Assembly: GCF_026262505.1 (NCBI RefSeq)
Contig: NC_067204.1
Coordinates: 9,209,797 to 9,273,796 of the forward strand
Length of the DNA stretch: 64,000 bases
From: Trichomonas vaginalis G3
Lineage: Eukaryota > Parabasalia > Trichomonadida > Trichomonadidae
Reading direction: 5' to 3'
Both the position numbers and the translations under genes were made by a program. The notes under the pieces were generated by a model, which searched no databases, was not told where the DNA came from, and worked only from the letters and a program-made list of their open reading frames with translations. Every line of letters begins with the position of its first letter. Within the stretch, counting starts at the first letter, position 1. Of the stretch, positions 10,199 to 22,069 are shown piece by piece.

Positions 10199-11557
10199 TT
10201 AGTCAAATGGAGTGTCATCTGCGTCAGGAGCGATTCCTTGGTCGTCGTTCTGTTCATAACCGTTCGGACCAGAGTCCAATGCTACCCAACCTTCGTTATT
10301 AGTATTAGAAACGAACCAACCGTTGATCGCGATTAAGAAGAACAGAATTAAAGGAGTGATTGTCCATGGCACCCATTCGCTCTTTCTTGTGGAGATGACG
10401 TTAGACCGCAATCTCATAATGAATAAACAAAAATTCATTATGAAATACATAGATGCTGATCCAAAGAACAATCCAACGAGTCTTGGCCTTGTTTCACCAT
10501 CAAGAGACTCATTTGGCTTATGTTTGAATGCATAAAATGATAAATAGAAATGAATAAAAGATTGTGTAATAAATAACAAAGCAGGATACTTCCCGTAACC
10601 AAACATCCACCTACCAGTTGTTCTTTGTGCAAAATTAATATATCCGTACATCTGGAAAGCAAGAGCAATTGAAATTGGAATTGAAATCAAGGAAAACTTG
10701 AATTTTGGAATTTCTACTGGACGCTGTAGTGACGAGAATAATGTATAGAACACTTCAACCATGCAAAGTGAATGTAAAATTACAAAAATGAAAACAATAA
10801 TAAAATGAACGTCAACAACGCGATTTAATATGTAGAAGAAGGCCCACGAAATAAATCCATCGAAAATAAAAACGCCACATGTGATCATTTCAAGGAAATG
10901 CTCACGTTCAAAGCGTGGAACTGAATTCCATATGGTAAACATAAAGATCGCGAAGTAGAGAATGCCAGCAATAATCTGAAGTATTGAAATATAATGATTG
11001 TTTCTTAATCTGTCGTCTAGATATCCGATTCTTCTTGCCATTGTTGCATTTCCATCAACGTTTACGTCATTTGGACCACAATTTGCAATCATGACTGTCC
11101 ATATTCCGCGCCAAGGTAATTCAATATCTGCACTTCGAAAACTTGAAATATCAATGCGATTTAATGTAACAGTTTTTTCTAATAATATATCTGTTTCGAT
11201 TGCATTAGCATCTGATATCGTTTTGATTTCAATTGGTCGCCTAATAACTGGTGTCGGATCATTATAGTGAATACTGTTTGAGCAGTTGGATTTTGGACTG
11301 CAACAAACAGCTTGGTAATTGTCTGCTTCGAAGAATACTTGATTTCTTCTGACTTCTTCAAAAACTATAAGCTCGATTTCGCAATTTCCATCACATTTTG
11401 TGATTGATAAGTTTAATTTGAGATAACCAGGAGTCATATCAAAAAGCCGTGGTATAATTCTACCTTTTGGAATCACTTCATCGTTAAAACGAAATAAAGA
11501 TGACTGAGAAAAAGAGAGGAAGAGATTCAACATTGTCACTTTTTTAATGCAGATCAT
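10199..11557 (-). CDS. Seven-transmembrane protein, GOST-like (GPR107/TMEM87 class)
   Basis: The protein has 452 residues. The N-terminal ~190 residues form a luminal or extracellular domain with several cysteines (CDGNCEIEL, CCSPKSNC). Seven hydrophobic helices follow, at about 195-215, 225-247, 250-277, 288-309, 328-348, 362-384 and 395-416, then an acidic, proline- and glycine-containing tail. An ectodomain followed by a seven-helix bundle and an acidic tail is the layout of Golgi-localised GOST proteins. Those act in trafficking or as putative receptors. Assignment rests on architecture, not on a signature motif, so a different 7TM family is possible. Start choice is uncertain: ATG 11557 is preceded by TCACA four bases upstream, and a second ATG at 11533 would begin a shorter signal sequence (MLNLFLSFS). 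Confidence 0.7.
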   Translation of the reverse strand: MICIKKVTMLNLFLSFSQSSLFRFNDEVIPKGRIIPRLFDMTPGYLKLNLSITKCDGNCEIELIVFEEVRRNQVFFEADNYQAVCCSPKSNCSNSIHYNDPTPVIRRPIEIKTISDANAIETDILLEKTVTLNRIDISSFRSADIELPWRGIWTVMIANCGPNDVNVDGNATMARRIGYLDDRLRNNHYISILQIIAGILYFAIFMFTIWNSVPRFEREHFLEMITCGVFIFDGFISWAFFYILNRVVDVHFIIVFIFVILHSLCMVEVFYTLFSSLQRPVEIPKFKFSLISIPISIALAFQMYGYINFAQRTTGRWMFGYGKYPALLFITQSFIHFYLSFYAFKHKPNESLDGETRPRLVGLFFGSASMYFIMNFCLFIMRLRSNVISTRKSEWVPWTITPLILFFLIAINGWFVSNTNNEGWVALDSGPNGYEQNDDQGIAPDADDTPFD

Positions 11558-11806
11558 TTGTGATAATATTCAAAATCATCGATAATTCAATGATGTGAAA
11601 CATTTAAATCAGAAAGGTTGTAATGCACTTCTTTAATGGATCGATTTGAGAGTTTTCCTCCATATGGATTCATCAAGACTTGATCTCTTTCAATGATGTT
11701 TTGTTTTAGTTTTGAGTAGAGACAGAATTTTTTTTTTTTTGGAAAAAAAAAATCCATGTAAAGATCAAAGAATTTGAACACAATCAATGTAAAGTTCTCT
11801 GTTTTT
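11558..11806. other. Short intergenic spacer between 7TM gene and Pmp-like ORF
   Basis: AT-rich with homopolymer T/A runs near 11730-11750. It probably holds the divergent upstream sequences of both genes. Confidence 0.4.
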
Positions 11807-12664
11807 ATGTATCTTTCAAATATAACTGGCAATGGTGGAGCTATTTACATAAATAAAGACATAGAGAAAGTTGATATTTCTAAGTCTATATTTCAAAATT
11901 GCTATGCTATATTTGGTGGTGCCATTTATACGGAGAAAATTAATAAATTATGCTTAAATAATATTTGTGGCTCTCAATGCCGCAATAAATATGGCTTTGA
12001 GTACGGGTATTTTGGATTTTTTAGTTCTGAAAACGTTACTAACATAAAATACATTACCGTTTGCTATAATTCAGGTGGGTCTGCAAATTGTAAATTCACA
12101 TCCAATTATTTTGAACATTCCGAATCAAATTATTCGAATAACATAGGTTATAAGGAATTAGCTTTTATGATAGATTCAACAGCTAATTCTGTATGTAAAA
12201 ATATCAAAATATGTAATAATTTAGGTTCCTGGATTGGATATTATAATTATCATTGCACAAATGTAAGCTCTTCTTATTTCGTTTATAGTAATGTAAGCTT
12301 AACTAATGTAGATAATAGCCTTGGCCATATTTCTTCTCACCACACTATAAAGTGTATTCTGAATTACTTTTACATAGATATACCCGCATCAAATCTATCT
12401 GTTTTGAATGCAGATGATTCAAAAATGTATGTTTATAATTCTTATATCAAATGTCCTTCAGATAAATTGATTGATTCAAATGGAAATATCGAATATGGCT
12501 CTTCAAACAAGCGAGTAAATAGTGTTCCACAATATATCTTAAAAGTTCCAGAATTAAGTAACTGTGGAAAGATGCTGAATAAAACATTAAGGAATGATAT
12601 CATTTGCCAATCAGTGTTGAATCATTTCAGAGTTGTGATGGCAAGTGTTATCATTCTTATGTAA
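11807..12664 (+). CDS. Pmp-like GGAIY-repeat protein (short, copy A)
   Basis: Two GGAIY motifs (NGGAIYIN, FGGAIYTE) and regularly spaced Asn/Ser-rich strands mark the polymorphic-membrane-protein-like family of T. vaginalis, predicted beta-helix surface proteins. The frame is open from about 11762 but the first ATG is 11807, giving about 285 residues. No signal peptide is present in frame. A different frame just upstream looks similar in both paralogues (HVKI.KFE..QCK.LC), so the true N-terminus may be lost. The C-terminus is hydrophobic (VVMASVIILM) and ends abruptly, where longer family members have a membrane anchor. Paralogue B at 35607-36464 is similar throughout. It is convergent with the ankyrin pseudogene 123 bp away. 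Confidence 0.65.
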   Translation: MYLSNITGNGGAIYINKDIEKVDISKSIFQNCYAIFGGAIYTEKINKLCLNNICGSQCRNKYGFEYGYFGFFSSENVTNIKYITVCYNSGGSANCKFTSNYFEHSESNYSNNIGYKELAFMIDSTANSVCKNIKICNNLGSWIGYYNYHCTNVSSSYFVYSNVSLTNVDNSLGHISSHHTIKCILNYFYIDIPASNLSVLNADDSKMYVYNSYIKCPSDKLIDSNGNIEYGSSNKRVNSVPQYILKVPELSNCGKMLNKTLRNDIICQSVLNHFRVVMASVIILM

Positions 12665-12786
12665 AAATTTGAATAATGAGTACTTAAATGCGATAAAAAA
12701 AGATGAGAGATGATGTACGTAAAAAATCGTTTTGTGTATAGAATCAATGGGTAATTAAGCTTAATTATTTTTTATTTTTAATGAAA

Positions 12787-14954
12787 TTAATCTTCAAAAA
12801 TATCAGAAAACGAAAGAACCTCGGCTGTTTCTTTACTATTATTAATCGCTGCAATTTGAAGAGCGGCCTTTTTATCATCATCATCTTTTTCATTGATCTT
12901 TATACAATGTAAAATAAGATTTTTACAATTATTAGATGCTGCAATATCAAGAGCAGTTTTCCCATCATTATTTTTTTCAATGATATTTATACCATGTGAA
13001 ATAAGAAGTTTGGCTGTTCCTAGAAAATTACAACTTGCTGCAGTATGAAGAGCGGTTTCTCCAAATTTATCTTTTTCATTGATATTTATACCATGTGAAA
13101 TAAGAAGTTCTGCTATTTCATTTCTATTTCTCATTACTGCAATATGAAGAGCGGTATTTCCTTTTTCATCTTTTTCATTGATATTTATACCATGTGAAAG
13201 TAGAAATTCGATTGTTTCTTTACTATTATTTTCGACTGCAAGATGAAGAGCCGTTTTCCATCTTTATCTTTTTCATTGATATTTATACCATGTGAAAGAA
13301 GAAATTCGGCTATTACCCTATTATTATAACGTGCTGCAACATGAAAAGCGGTTTGTCCAAAAATATTTTTTTCATTGATATTTATACCATATGAAATAAG
13401 AATTTCGACTATTTCTTTCCTATTTCTCATTACTGAAATATAAAGAGCGGTTTCTCCATCTTTATCTTTTTCATTGATATTTATACCATGTGAAAGAAGA
13501 AATTCAATTGTTTCTTTACTATTTATCATTACAGCAATATGAAGAGCTGTTCTTCCTCTTTCATCTTTTTCATTAATATTTATACCATGTGAAAGAAGAA
13601 ATTCTGCTATTTCTTTACTATTATTTTCGACTGCAATATGAAGAGCGGTACTTCCTCTTTCATCTTTTTCATTGATACTTATACCATGTGAAATAAGGAG
13701 TTCGATTGTTTCTTTACTATAATAACATACTGCAGTATGAAGAGCGGTTTCTCCAAAATTATCTTTTTCATTGATATTTATACCATGTGAAAGTAGAAAT
13801 TTGATTGTTTCTTTACTATTATTTTCGACTGCAACATGAAGAGCTGTTCTCCCTCTTTCATCTTTTTCATTGATATTTGCACAATGTGAAAGTAGAAATT
13901 CGATTGTTTCTTTACTATTATTTTTGACTGCAATATGAAGAGCGGTACTTCCTCTTTCATCTTTTTCATTGATATTTATACCATGTGAAATAAGAACTTC
14001 GGCTGTTTCTTTACTGTTATGCCATGTTGTAATATGAAGAGAGGTATTTCCATTTTTATCCCTTTCATTAACATTTGCACCATGTGAAAGGAAGTATTTA
14101 CAAAGGGATGGAATGTTAAACTTCGATGAATAAACAAAGCATTTGTTAATATCATTTGTTTGATCGAAATAAACAAAAAATGATTCAAGATTTTTGAACT
14201 TTACGCAATAATCTAAATCGATCTCTAAATCGTATTCGTTCATCAGGAATGTTACAAAATCAATGTTGTGTGAAATAATTGCATATTTCATGTATTTTTT
14301 ATCTGGTGTTTGATATTTCAAACATTCACTCATGATCTCTGGATTTCCGCCTAAAAATGAAAATTGCAGACATGTTTCAGTTATTTCTGATTTAAATTTT
14401 GTTCTTAAAAATTTGAAACAATCAACTGCTCCATGGTAACAACATAATTCAAGTAAATAATATCCTACTGATGAATCTGGATATAATTTACTAAAAAGTT
14501 GTTGATATTTATCAAATCCCTCTCTTTCTGTGAATGAAATGAATGTTTCTAAGTCATTATACATAATTGCCCTGTAAATTGTATTTTCTGTATGAATTTG
14601 GAGATTTTCTGATTTAATTGTTTCGAAATTGCCCCATTTGTTTAATTCAATTCCGTATTCTTTATAAAATAAGTATTGTGAAATAAAATTAATATTGTTG
14701 ACCTCTTTGATATGATAATCATCAGATATGAGTTTGGCAAGAGATAAATATGACCTTGTATAGCGATTATTATACCGAATTATATTTAAAATGTCTTCCA
14801 TAATTTTTTTTGGTGGGTAATTCTTTGAATCAAAAATTTCTGTTTTGATCAAATTGTAAATCTCTTTTAATTCTTCTTCTTTGTCCGTTTTCAGCTGATA
14901 CAACGCAATGTATGAATCAATGTAGTATTTATAGATGCTTCGAAGTTCGCTGAA
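12787..14954 (-). pseudogene. DUF3447/ankyrin-repeat protein, frameshifted and 5'-truncated
   Basis: Close paralogue of 4005-5950: near-identical DUF3447 segment (YLFYKEYGI, then YYLLELCCYHGAVDCF) followed by about sixteen ankyrin repeats of the form LLSHGININEKDExGxTALHIAV. The recognisable 5' end is SELRSIYKYYIDSY; upstream of it a stop occurs and the equivalent of MSDKDIDPSKY is missing. Maverick 1 begins within 15 bp of that point. Reading frame changes at about 13256 in a shortened T run, exactly as in the other paralogue, within a block of about 240 bp that is almost identical between the two genes. The C-terminal repeats after the shift are more degenerate and end SFSDIFED. Confidence 0.87.
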
Positions 14955-14968
14955 TTAATTTTTTAATT

Positions 14969-15757
14969 AGTAGTATATGTGTGCGGGTTTTGTGACTTTT
15001 TTTGTTACATCTATATATAGACGATGCATTAAAATATATTTATTTATAAACACATTTAAAAAATTAACATTAATTTTAAAATAATTTATTTTTTTATCTT
15101 TTATAAAAGAAGCTATATATAGATGATGTCAGATATTCCGCGATTAATTAAACATTGTTTAAATCCTGAATGGGTTAAACTTCAATTTAAAAATGAAGAT
15201 TGTGAATTATTAAATGAATATGAAAGCCAAAATAAGCTAATGAGGTATAAATATAATGATAAAGAATATTTAATTTCATGGAATCAATGGAGTCATAATC
15301 AAAGACCTCATAAACGGGAAGAAGAAATTGAAAATAATGAAATGGAAATCATTGATGACATTAAAGAGGATGGAATTCCTAAATTTTGTAGAAAAACCTT
15401 TAGAACTAAGTTAGGAGCATATAAACGTAGAGTATTAAATCCTGAATACATAAAACATTTATTTAAAAAGGAAGACTGTGAATTATTAAACGTTAATGAA
15501 TATGAAAATGCTAAATCAAAATTGAAATATAAATATATTGGAAGTGATGAAAGGTGTAAAGATAAAGATAAAGTTTATTCAGTTTCATATAATAACTGGC
15601 ACACGTTAGGGATAAGAAAACATTTAGGAGATTATGGGAAATGTTCTGAATTCTTTAAATCTAGTATGTACGAGAGAGTAAAAGAAATTAGAAATAATTA
15701 TTTTCATGAATGAAAAATAAACTTTAAAAATTCATGTCTTACATTTTTGAATAATTT
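14969..15757 (+). repeat. Maverick 1 left terminal inverted repeat (789 bp)
   Basis: It matches 34424-35212 in reverse over the whole length where compared, including the complete terminal gene. Divergence begins after ATAATTT. Confidence 0.93.
15123..15713 (+). CDS. Maverick 1 terminal-repeat gene, two DNA-binding-like repeats (left copy)
   Basis: This 196-residue ORF lies wholly inside the inverted repeat. It holds two related modules of about 50 residues: LNPEWVKLQFKNEDCELLNE followed by YKYNDKEYLISWNQW, and LNPEYIKHLFKKEDCELLNV followed by YKY, VYSVSYNNW. The ExCELLNEY/YKY pattern resembles small modules repeated in giant-virus and homing-endonuclease proteins, so DNA binding is plausible; that link is from memory and not tested. 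The ORF reads whole and an identical copy sits in the right terminus. Both copies point inward. Confidence 0.7.
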   Translation: MMSDIPRLIKHCLNPEWVKLQFKNEDCELLNEYESQNKLMRYKYNDKEYLISWNQWSHNQRPHKREEEIENNEMEIIDDIKEDGIPKFCRKTFRTKLGAYKRRVLNPEYIKHLFKKEDCELLNVNEYENAKSKLKYKYIGSDERCKDKDKVYSVSYNNWHTLGIRKHLGDYGKCSEFFKSSMYERVKEIRNNYFHE

Positions 15758-15777
15758 ATTTTTTTATTTAATGATAA

Positions 15778-16883
15778 ATGAGCGTCAAAACTAACAACGT
15801 TAAAAAATTGGGATTCACAAATGAGGAAATAAAGGATATATTAGAGGAGGCGGGTTATGAAGTTGATAAATATTATTTAAGAAATTGTCAAAAATTCGCG
15901 AGTTTTTAAATGAGTTTGATTATGATGGAAAAATGAATAAAGATGATGTTATAAATTTCTTATATCCCACATCTGAAGAAGAAAAACCTAAAGAACCTGA
16001 TGTTTTCCCTGAATATTATGAAGAACGAATTAAAGATGATGAATACGATGAAATTGAAAAACTGGAAAAAATAAGAGATGAAATAGATGAAAAAATTAAG
16101 GAATTAAGAGAAGTTGAAAAATATAATGAGAATGAAGTAGAGGGTTTAATGAATATCCCAGCTTCAGAATCAGAAGTTCAGAAATCTCATGAAGAAAGAT
16201 ATAAAAATTACTTTTTGGAATCTACTAAAAATTTATTAGATGGTGAAATAGACGAAACACTTTCAGAAGAAGGCACAAAATTTATTCATAAACATAAGCT
16301 TCAGTTTATTGACGATGAAGAATACCCCTGTATATTACTTTCACCTCCTCTTGATTCTGAAAAATTCAAAAAAGCATTGAAAAATGTAACATATGCAACA
16401 AATACGATTAAGAAAGAAGACCATGATATTTACACAAATTATTATTTAAATAAATGCACGGGTGTTGATAAAGTTTTTGATTTGTTAGATAAAATATCAA
16501 AAGAAACAATTGGTACATATAAAATTTTATGCGATTGTGGTTTCATTATTGAAGATACCAATAATGTTTCATATGAAAGAACAGCACCAAAGGAAGACGA
16601 AGTGGAAAGGTCTATACCATTCGTTATTAAGAATATAAAAGATATGAAAACTTATAAGCATTATATTTATTCATTTATTTCAGAAAAAATGGAAGCAACC
16701 CATAAAACATCATCTCATCATTTTATAGCTATTCATACATTCCTTTTCAAAGTTGTGAAATTAAATAAGACAGGAATTAGATTTAATGTATCAGGGTACG
16801 CATTCTTGAGTAAATTAAAATGTATTCGTCACGTCGCAGATGATAAAAATTTATGTGTTCTTAATTCATTTTATGGACTTTAG
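15778..16883 (+). other. Maverick 1 acidic coiled-coil protein remnant upstream of PolB
   Basis: An acidic N-terminal half with a coiled coil (DEYDEIEKLEKIRDEID) precedes a C-terminal domain rich in K, Y and F. The same protein occurs whole in Maverick 3 (61717-62823). Its place immediately upstream of a protein-primed polymerase makes a terminal-protein or replication-accessory role possible; this is inference only. The remnant is broken. Confidence 0.75.
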
Positions 16884-16910
16884 CCCTGGACTCTCTGAGT
16901 CTCGGACTTT
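16880..16910. repeat. Small GC-rich hairpin insertion in Maverick 1
   Basis: GACTC-TCT-GAGTC (16889-16901) with GGACTTT on both sides. The matching site in Maverick 3 (about 62820) lacks the extra bases. Confidence 0.6.
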
Positions 16911-17697
16911 AAAAAAAATAAACTTTATTTTTATTATTTTTTTTAATTTTTATTCTTACATAAATGAACAAAAATGGAACAGCTAAAATGAATGATAATC
17001 AAATAAGAGCAGAAGGTAGAAGGTTATTTAAACGCTTCTATAACATTCCTGATGGTGTTAATCCTAAAACTCGTAGAAGTTTTAAATGAAGCAATAGATG
17101 CATATGAAGGGTTTGACATTTCATCAGAAAGTGAGAGGTTAGCAAGAATGTTAAACGTTAATATTGATTTTTATTATTGTGACCCTCAACCAGAAGACGT
17201 AGACATTAACAAGGTAGACTTTCCATTAGTGGATTCAATAATGATAGATCCAGAATTTGAAACAGTAAATATTTTATTAACACAGAGTCCATGTGGAAAA
17301 CTTCACGCTGACAGAATAACAGACGTTGAAGCACTCACAGGATATAAAGTTTGCCCCTTTTGCAAAGAAGAAGTTATTCTATCCGTGATGATCCAGAAAG
17401 GAAAAACCAAAGAAGATTTTTAAAGCATTGTGAGAAATGTAAAGAAAATAATGGAAGATTAATTCAAGACGTTCAATTGCAAAACACACAACAACCATAT
17501 GCACCACATATCACGAAACAGAAGATATATCAATGGCTATTAGCACATAATTTGCAGGAATATTATAAACCAACAAGATATTATATTACTTTTGACTTCG
17601 AAACATTAGAGACTAAAGAAGAACTTCAACTTTCTGAATGTGCAACTTTGAATGCTTACTTAAAACCATTCATGGTATCATCAACTGTCAAAATAAA

Positions 17698-17724
17698 GCC
17701 GCAAAGCGGCGAGGTCGTAGACCG
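17698..17724. repeat. Double-hairpin insertion in Maverick 1 PolB region
   Basis: Two adjacent hairpins, GCCGC-AAA-GCGGC and GGTC-GTA-GACC, total 27 bp, far more GC-rich than the surroundings. Maverick 3 lacks it at the same site but has a similar one 136 bp further on. Confidence 0.75.
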
Positions 17725-18666
17725 TGATAAAACATTTACGAGGAATTTTTGCTTAACTTCAAGTGATTCTTTTATTTCTGATTGGATTGAGTTTTTATTT
17801 TCAACCTGTTCATTAGTTGCTAAATCAAATATTGAACAATATGAAGAATTAATGAAGTCAAAACATTAAATGAGAAACAAAAGGAAGCATTTAAAGAACT
17901 TCTAGATGAGGAATTCAATAAAGTGAATATCATAGGTTTTAATTCGGGAAAGTTTGATTTAAATTTAATTCTTCGTGATTTAAACACTGCAAAATGGAAA
18001 ATAAAATCAATGCTGGGTTCATCTTCACAATTTAAGCAAATCATTGTAAAGAAAACAAACGTTCCATATGAATTGAGATTTATTGACATCAGAAATTATA
18101 TAGCGGGTGGGACATTAGACCAATTCACTCAGATTTCGGAAACAATAAATCACGTGTTAAATCCTTTTTCCCTTATCAATTCATCATGGGAAAATTACGA
18201 AGAAGAATTATATAAAGAGGAACCATTCACGAAAGATTCATTTTATTCAGCATTAACTCAAGAAACTATATCAGATAGTGATTATCAAATATATCTCAAT
18301 GATGCTAAAAATTTTAAGAATAGATTAGAATATTTTATTCATTATTGCAATAAAGATGTTGAAATTATGATTGACCCAATTGATAAAATTATTGAAGAAA
18401 CATTTGTTTATAAAATTGACATGCTTCATAATCTTTCTTTATCATCGAATGCATCAATGATTCGTTACGCTTTAGCATATAAAGACTTTAATCCTAACGA
18501 AAAATATCCAGAAGAAGAAAATGTGGAATCAAGTTTTGAATTAACGAAAAAGTATTGGAAATATAAAATTGAATCATATAAGAAACAAGATGAAAAAGCA
18601 GAAAGAGATACTAAAAATAATGTTTCAATGGATGATTTTCAATACTATCACGATTTAATCCTTTCA

Positions 18667-18858
18667 TCTAAATGCAAAATGTGTGGTAAAGCGTTTACAT
18701 ATGCAAATAAACCAACATTAGATAGAATCGATAATGAAAAACCACATACCAAAGAAAATTGTCAGTTAATGTGTTGTTATTGCAATGTCGTAAAATCAAA
18801 TAAAGATGAAGATGTTCAACGTTTAAGAATCAATTTAAGAAATTATATTAAAAAATAA
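18667..18858 (+). other. HNH-like zinc motif segment within Maverick 1 PolB region
   Basis: CKMCGKAF, then LDRIDNEKPHTKENCQLMCC and CNVVKSNKD form two CxxC pairs around a DRIDN...H...N core, as in HNH endonucleases. It lies between the exonuclease and palm parts. It could be a fused nuclease domain or an inserted homing-type cassette. Confidence 0.7.
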
Positions 18859-20532
18859 TTTACCAATGACTTTAGATTCAGTTGAAGCTTATCACATTCT
18901 CCGTAATGGAATTACTGGTGGTCTATCAAATGTTCAACATCGTGTTAATCTTAAAGGAATCACGCACATTAATAAACTTTCATATAATCCAGAAACTAAA
19001 ACTGTATCAAATGAGGACACCACCAACATTATGACTCATTTTGTTGGAGTTGACTTTAATTCATTATATCCTTCATCATTTTCATCTAATCCTCATGATT
19101 TCATTCAATATACTGACCATAAAATGTATATGCCGGGAAGATTGAATGGTGTTATCATTTGTGATACAGCAACAAAGAAAGCAAAAGCATTGGGAATAAT
19201 TAGAAAGAAAAATACTTTATTCGTGGCTGAAGTAAAGGGTCACATTGATGAAAAATACATTAATGATTACATAAACTTTTTACCGATAATAAGAAACTTA
19301 GATATTATCACAGATGAAAAAACAATTGGCAGTTTTATGTATAATTACATGAAATCAAACAATCTACCAGTTGACCAGAAACAGAGAAAATTAACTCAGT
19401 TAGCATCAACACACAACCAATATCAACCATTTTCTTCTTATTATCTTTGGTATCTAATAGACAGATTTCATTTTATCATTGATGACATTCAATCAATTTT
19501 AACATTTACGAAAAATACTTGTTTTAATGAATTTGCGAACGAATTTATGAACGAAAGACAAAAGGCTGAATTAGAAGGAAATAAAGGAAAAAGTTTATTT
19601 TGCAAGATTTCACTTAATGGATCATATGGTTACGATGCAATGAATACACAAAATTACGCAAAGACTAAAATAATGAATGCACAGAAGGCACGCGTTGCAT
19701 GTATGTCAAATAAGTTTAAAAACATAAGAGAAATAGGTGAAGATACGTATCAAGTGATGCTTAAAGATAGATTTTATAGATGTGATACATGTTTACAAGA
19801 GGCATTCTTCACTTTAGATAATGCTAAATACTGGTATTTGGTTTTCATTTATGATTTTATGTATAAATGCATGGATGTTAATCGTTTTCATTTCATTGAA
19901 GGTGATACTGATTCATCTTATTGGGCTATTGCTGGCGATCCAAGTCTTCCTAACACTCAAGCATTTCAAGCAATTGTAACCGATAAACAATTTTATGATA
20001 AAAACATTTACAAATTCGCACCTTTTGATTTCTTCTGTTTTGATGAGAAATTTAAACCTAAATTAAAGAATAAAGCTGAAGAAAAAGCACATGAGAAGAA
20101 GTTATTGGGTTTAGCAATTGAGAAACAAGGTGATAACATGGTTGCTTTATGCCCTAAGTGTTATACTTCATTCAACGGTTCAATTGATGGAAGTGATTTT
20201 AAAAAGATTGCACAAAAAATGAAAGGTGTTAGTTTACGACAAAATAAACAATTAACACCTAAAAATTATTTGGATATAATAAATGATAAAGTGATATTTG
20301 ATGGTCAGAATATTAATTTACAACTTAAAAACGGGTCAATGACTCGCTTAACAATTGGTAAGACTGCATTAACAGGAGCACACACTAAGGCTGTATGTTG
20401 TGAAAATGGATGTTGTATGCCATTTATTTAATGAAATGCCACAGAAGAGACAAAAGGAACCGTTAATAATGGTTTTGTACTATGATTCAAAGAGGTGGGC
20501 ACCCTTAAAACATTTATTTTATTTTTATATAA

Positions 20533-22048
20533 ATGGATAACACAGATTTAAAAATTTTAATTGATGATTTAGTATTTAATCAAAATTTTCTTGATTATTA
20601 TGATTTAAAAGCATATCTCCAAAAATATAATAAAAATATAACGGGTGATGATATGGATTATTATTATTCGTATTATAAAAATGAAATTTTGAAATATCAT
20701 GATAAAATAATTTCTAAAATTAAAGACAAAATTAAAAATAATGAATATACAAAGGGAAAAACTAAATCACAGCTTAAACAGTTGAAAGATTTCAAAAATA
20801 AAGTATTAACAGAAGAAGATATTGATGAATTATATAAATTATATAATCCCGAGCCGCAAAAGCCAAAGGAACAAAAACAAATGGTACAAAACGCCCAGGT
20901 CCTTCAGACCATAAATGATGCACAAGCTTTAATTTATGATTCATTAGTTAAACCATATTCAGCCCGACTTTTAAATGAAGATCAACTTTTGGAATTCATC
21001 CTTCAACATAAACTCGAAGCGGGAAAGTATATCAAACCTTTATATACAGCATATTTAAAACAAATGAATAGAATACATCCAGAATTAATGAAAGGAGGAA
21101 TGAAATCCAAAATCAAAGCAGATAAAATTAAACCACTTACAACACCAAAACCTCCAACAGTAGTACCTCCTCCTTCAGTTAATCCTTCATCATTCACTTT
21201 ATTATATCCATTTCAAACATTAAAGAAGCAAAAAGATTTTAAAAAGGATTTCAAGATATTAAATAAACCAATTGACCCAAAAATTCAACCGTTAAAGGAA
21301 AAATTTAGTCGCCCTTCATTTGCACTATATCCATATTCATACGAAATCGATCATCTGGAATATTCAAAAGGAAACGTTACTTATTTATTTGCCATTAACA
21401 TTAACACCAGATATTTATATTGCATTCCGGTGAAAGGGAAAACAGAACAGGAAACAAGAAGAGCTATACAATACTTACTAGATCATGAAAGAGTAGATAA
21501 TATAAGGGGTGATGGTGATAAAGGATTTCAGGCAGCTATGGCTCATTATTTCCCACAAATTAATTTTTACTTTTCATCCTCTCCATATACGTTTCATAAT
21601 AAAATAGTTGATGCGGTAATGAGAACTCTTAGAGATGCGTTAGGGGTTAAGGTCAGATATACTGGGATGGAAATCATGACTCCATCATACAGCAGTTAGT
21701 ATATTATTACAATAATACATGGCATAGAACTATAAACATGAAACCAGTGGAAATGAAAAATGATATTTCAAAAGAATGGGAATATATTAGAAAGCAAATG
21801 GAAAGGTTAAATGATGTTAAACGTGAACAAATTAATTCGGGGCTCATGAATTTTAAACAAGGAATAAAGTTTTAATTCATCTCGATTATGGAAAAACTGA
21901 TAAATCAATGACAAAAAGAAGACGAAGATTTGACACAATAGCTGAATTTGTTAGATATATTAACGGCAATGCATTAGTTGAAGTTAACAATAAATTAATA
22001 GAAATTCCGATTTATTTTATTACTCCATTATATTTAAATAATATTTAA
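20533..22048 (+). other. Maverick 1 retroviral-type (rve) integrase remnant
   Basis: A long K-rich N-terminal region precedes an rve-like core: a D-containing start near YEIDHLEYSKGNVTYLFAIN, a second D in RGDGDKGFQAAMAHYF, and a following segment where the catalytic E region is expected (FHNKIVDAVMRTLRDALGV). A short C-terminal region ends near 22048. Polinton integrases of this type join the element ends to target DNA, giving 6-bp duplications as seen here. Broken. Confidence 0.85.
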
Positions 22049-22069
22049 TTTTTTTTATTTCGTAAGAAA

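Larger units (their letters stand above)
16964..20431 (+). other. Maverick 1 protein-primed family B DNA polymerase region
   Basis: Order of parts: an N-terminal region with a zinc-finger-like segment (CPFCKEE, HCEKC); exonuclease motifs (YITFDFETLE, then GFNSGKFDLNLIL); an HNH-like segment (about 18670-18810); and the palm with motif A DFNSLYPS, motif B KISLNGSYGYDAMN and motif C GDTDSSYW. These are the hallmarks of the protein-primed PolB of Polintons. The region starts after the shared promoter-like CTTACATAAATG. It is a broken fossil with a few breaks. Confidence 0.93.

Noticed and set aside
10323-11361. Several ORFs on both strands within the seven-TM gene
   Set aside because: All are alternative-frame shadows of the 452-codon gene, whose hydrophobic helix pattern is consistent end to end.
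17820-18089. Minus-strand ORF also present at 63721-63996
   Set aside because: It is the antisense of conserved PolB exonuclease sequence; conservation is explained by the sense strand.
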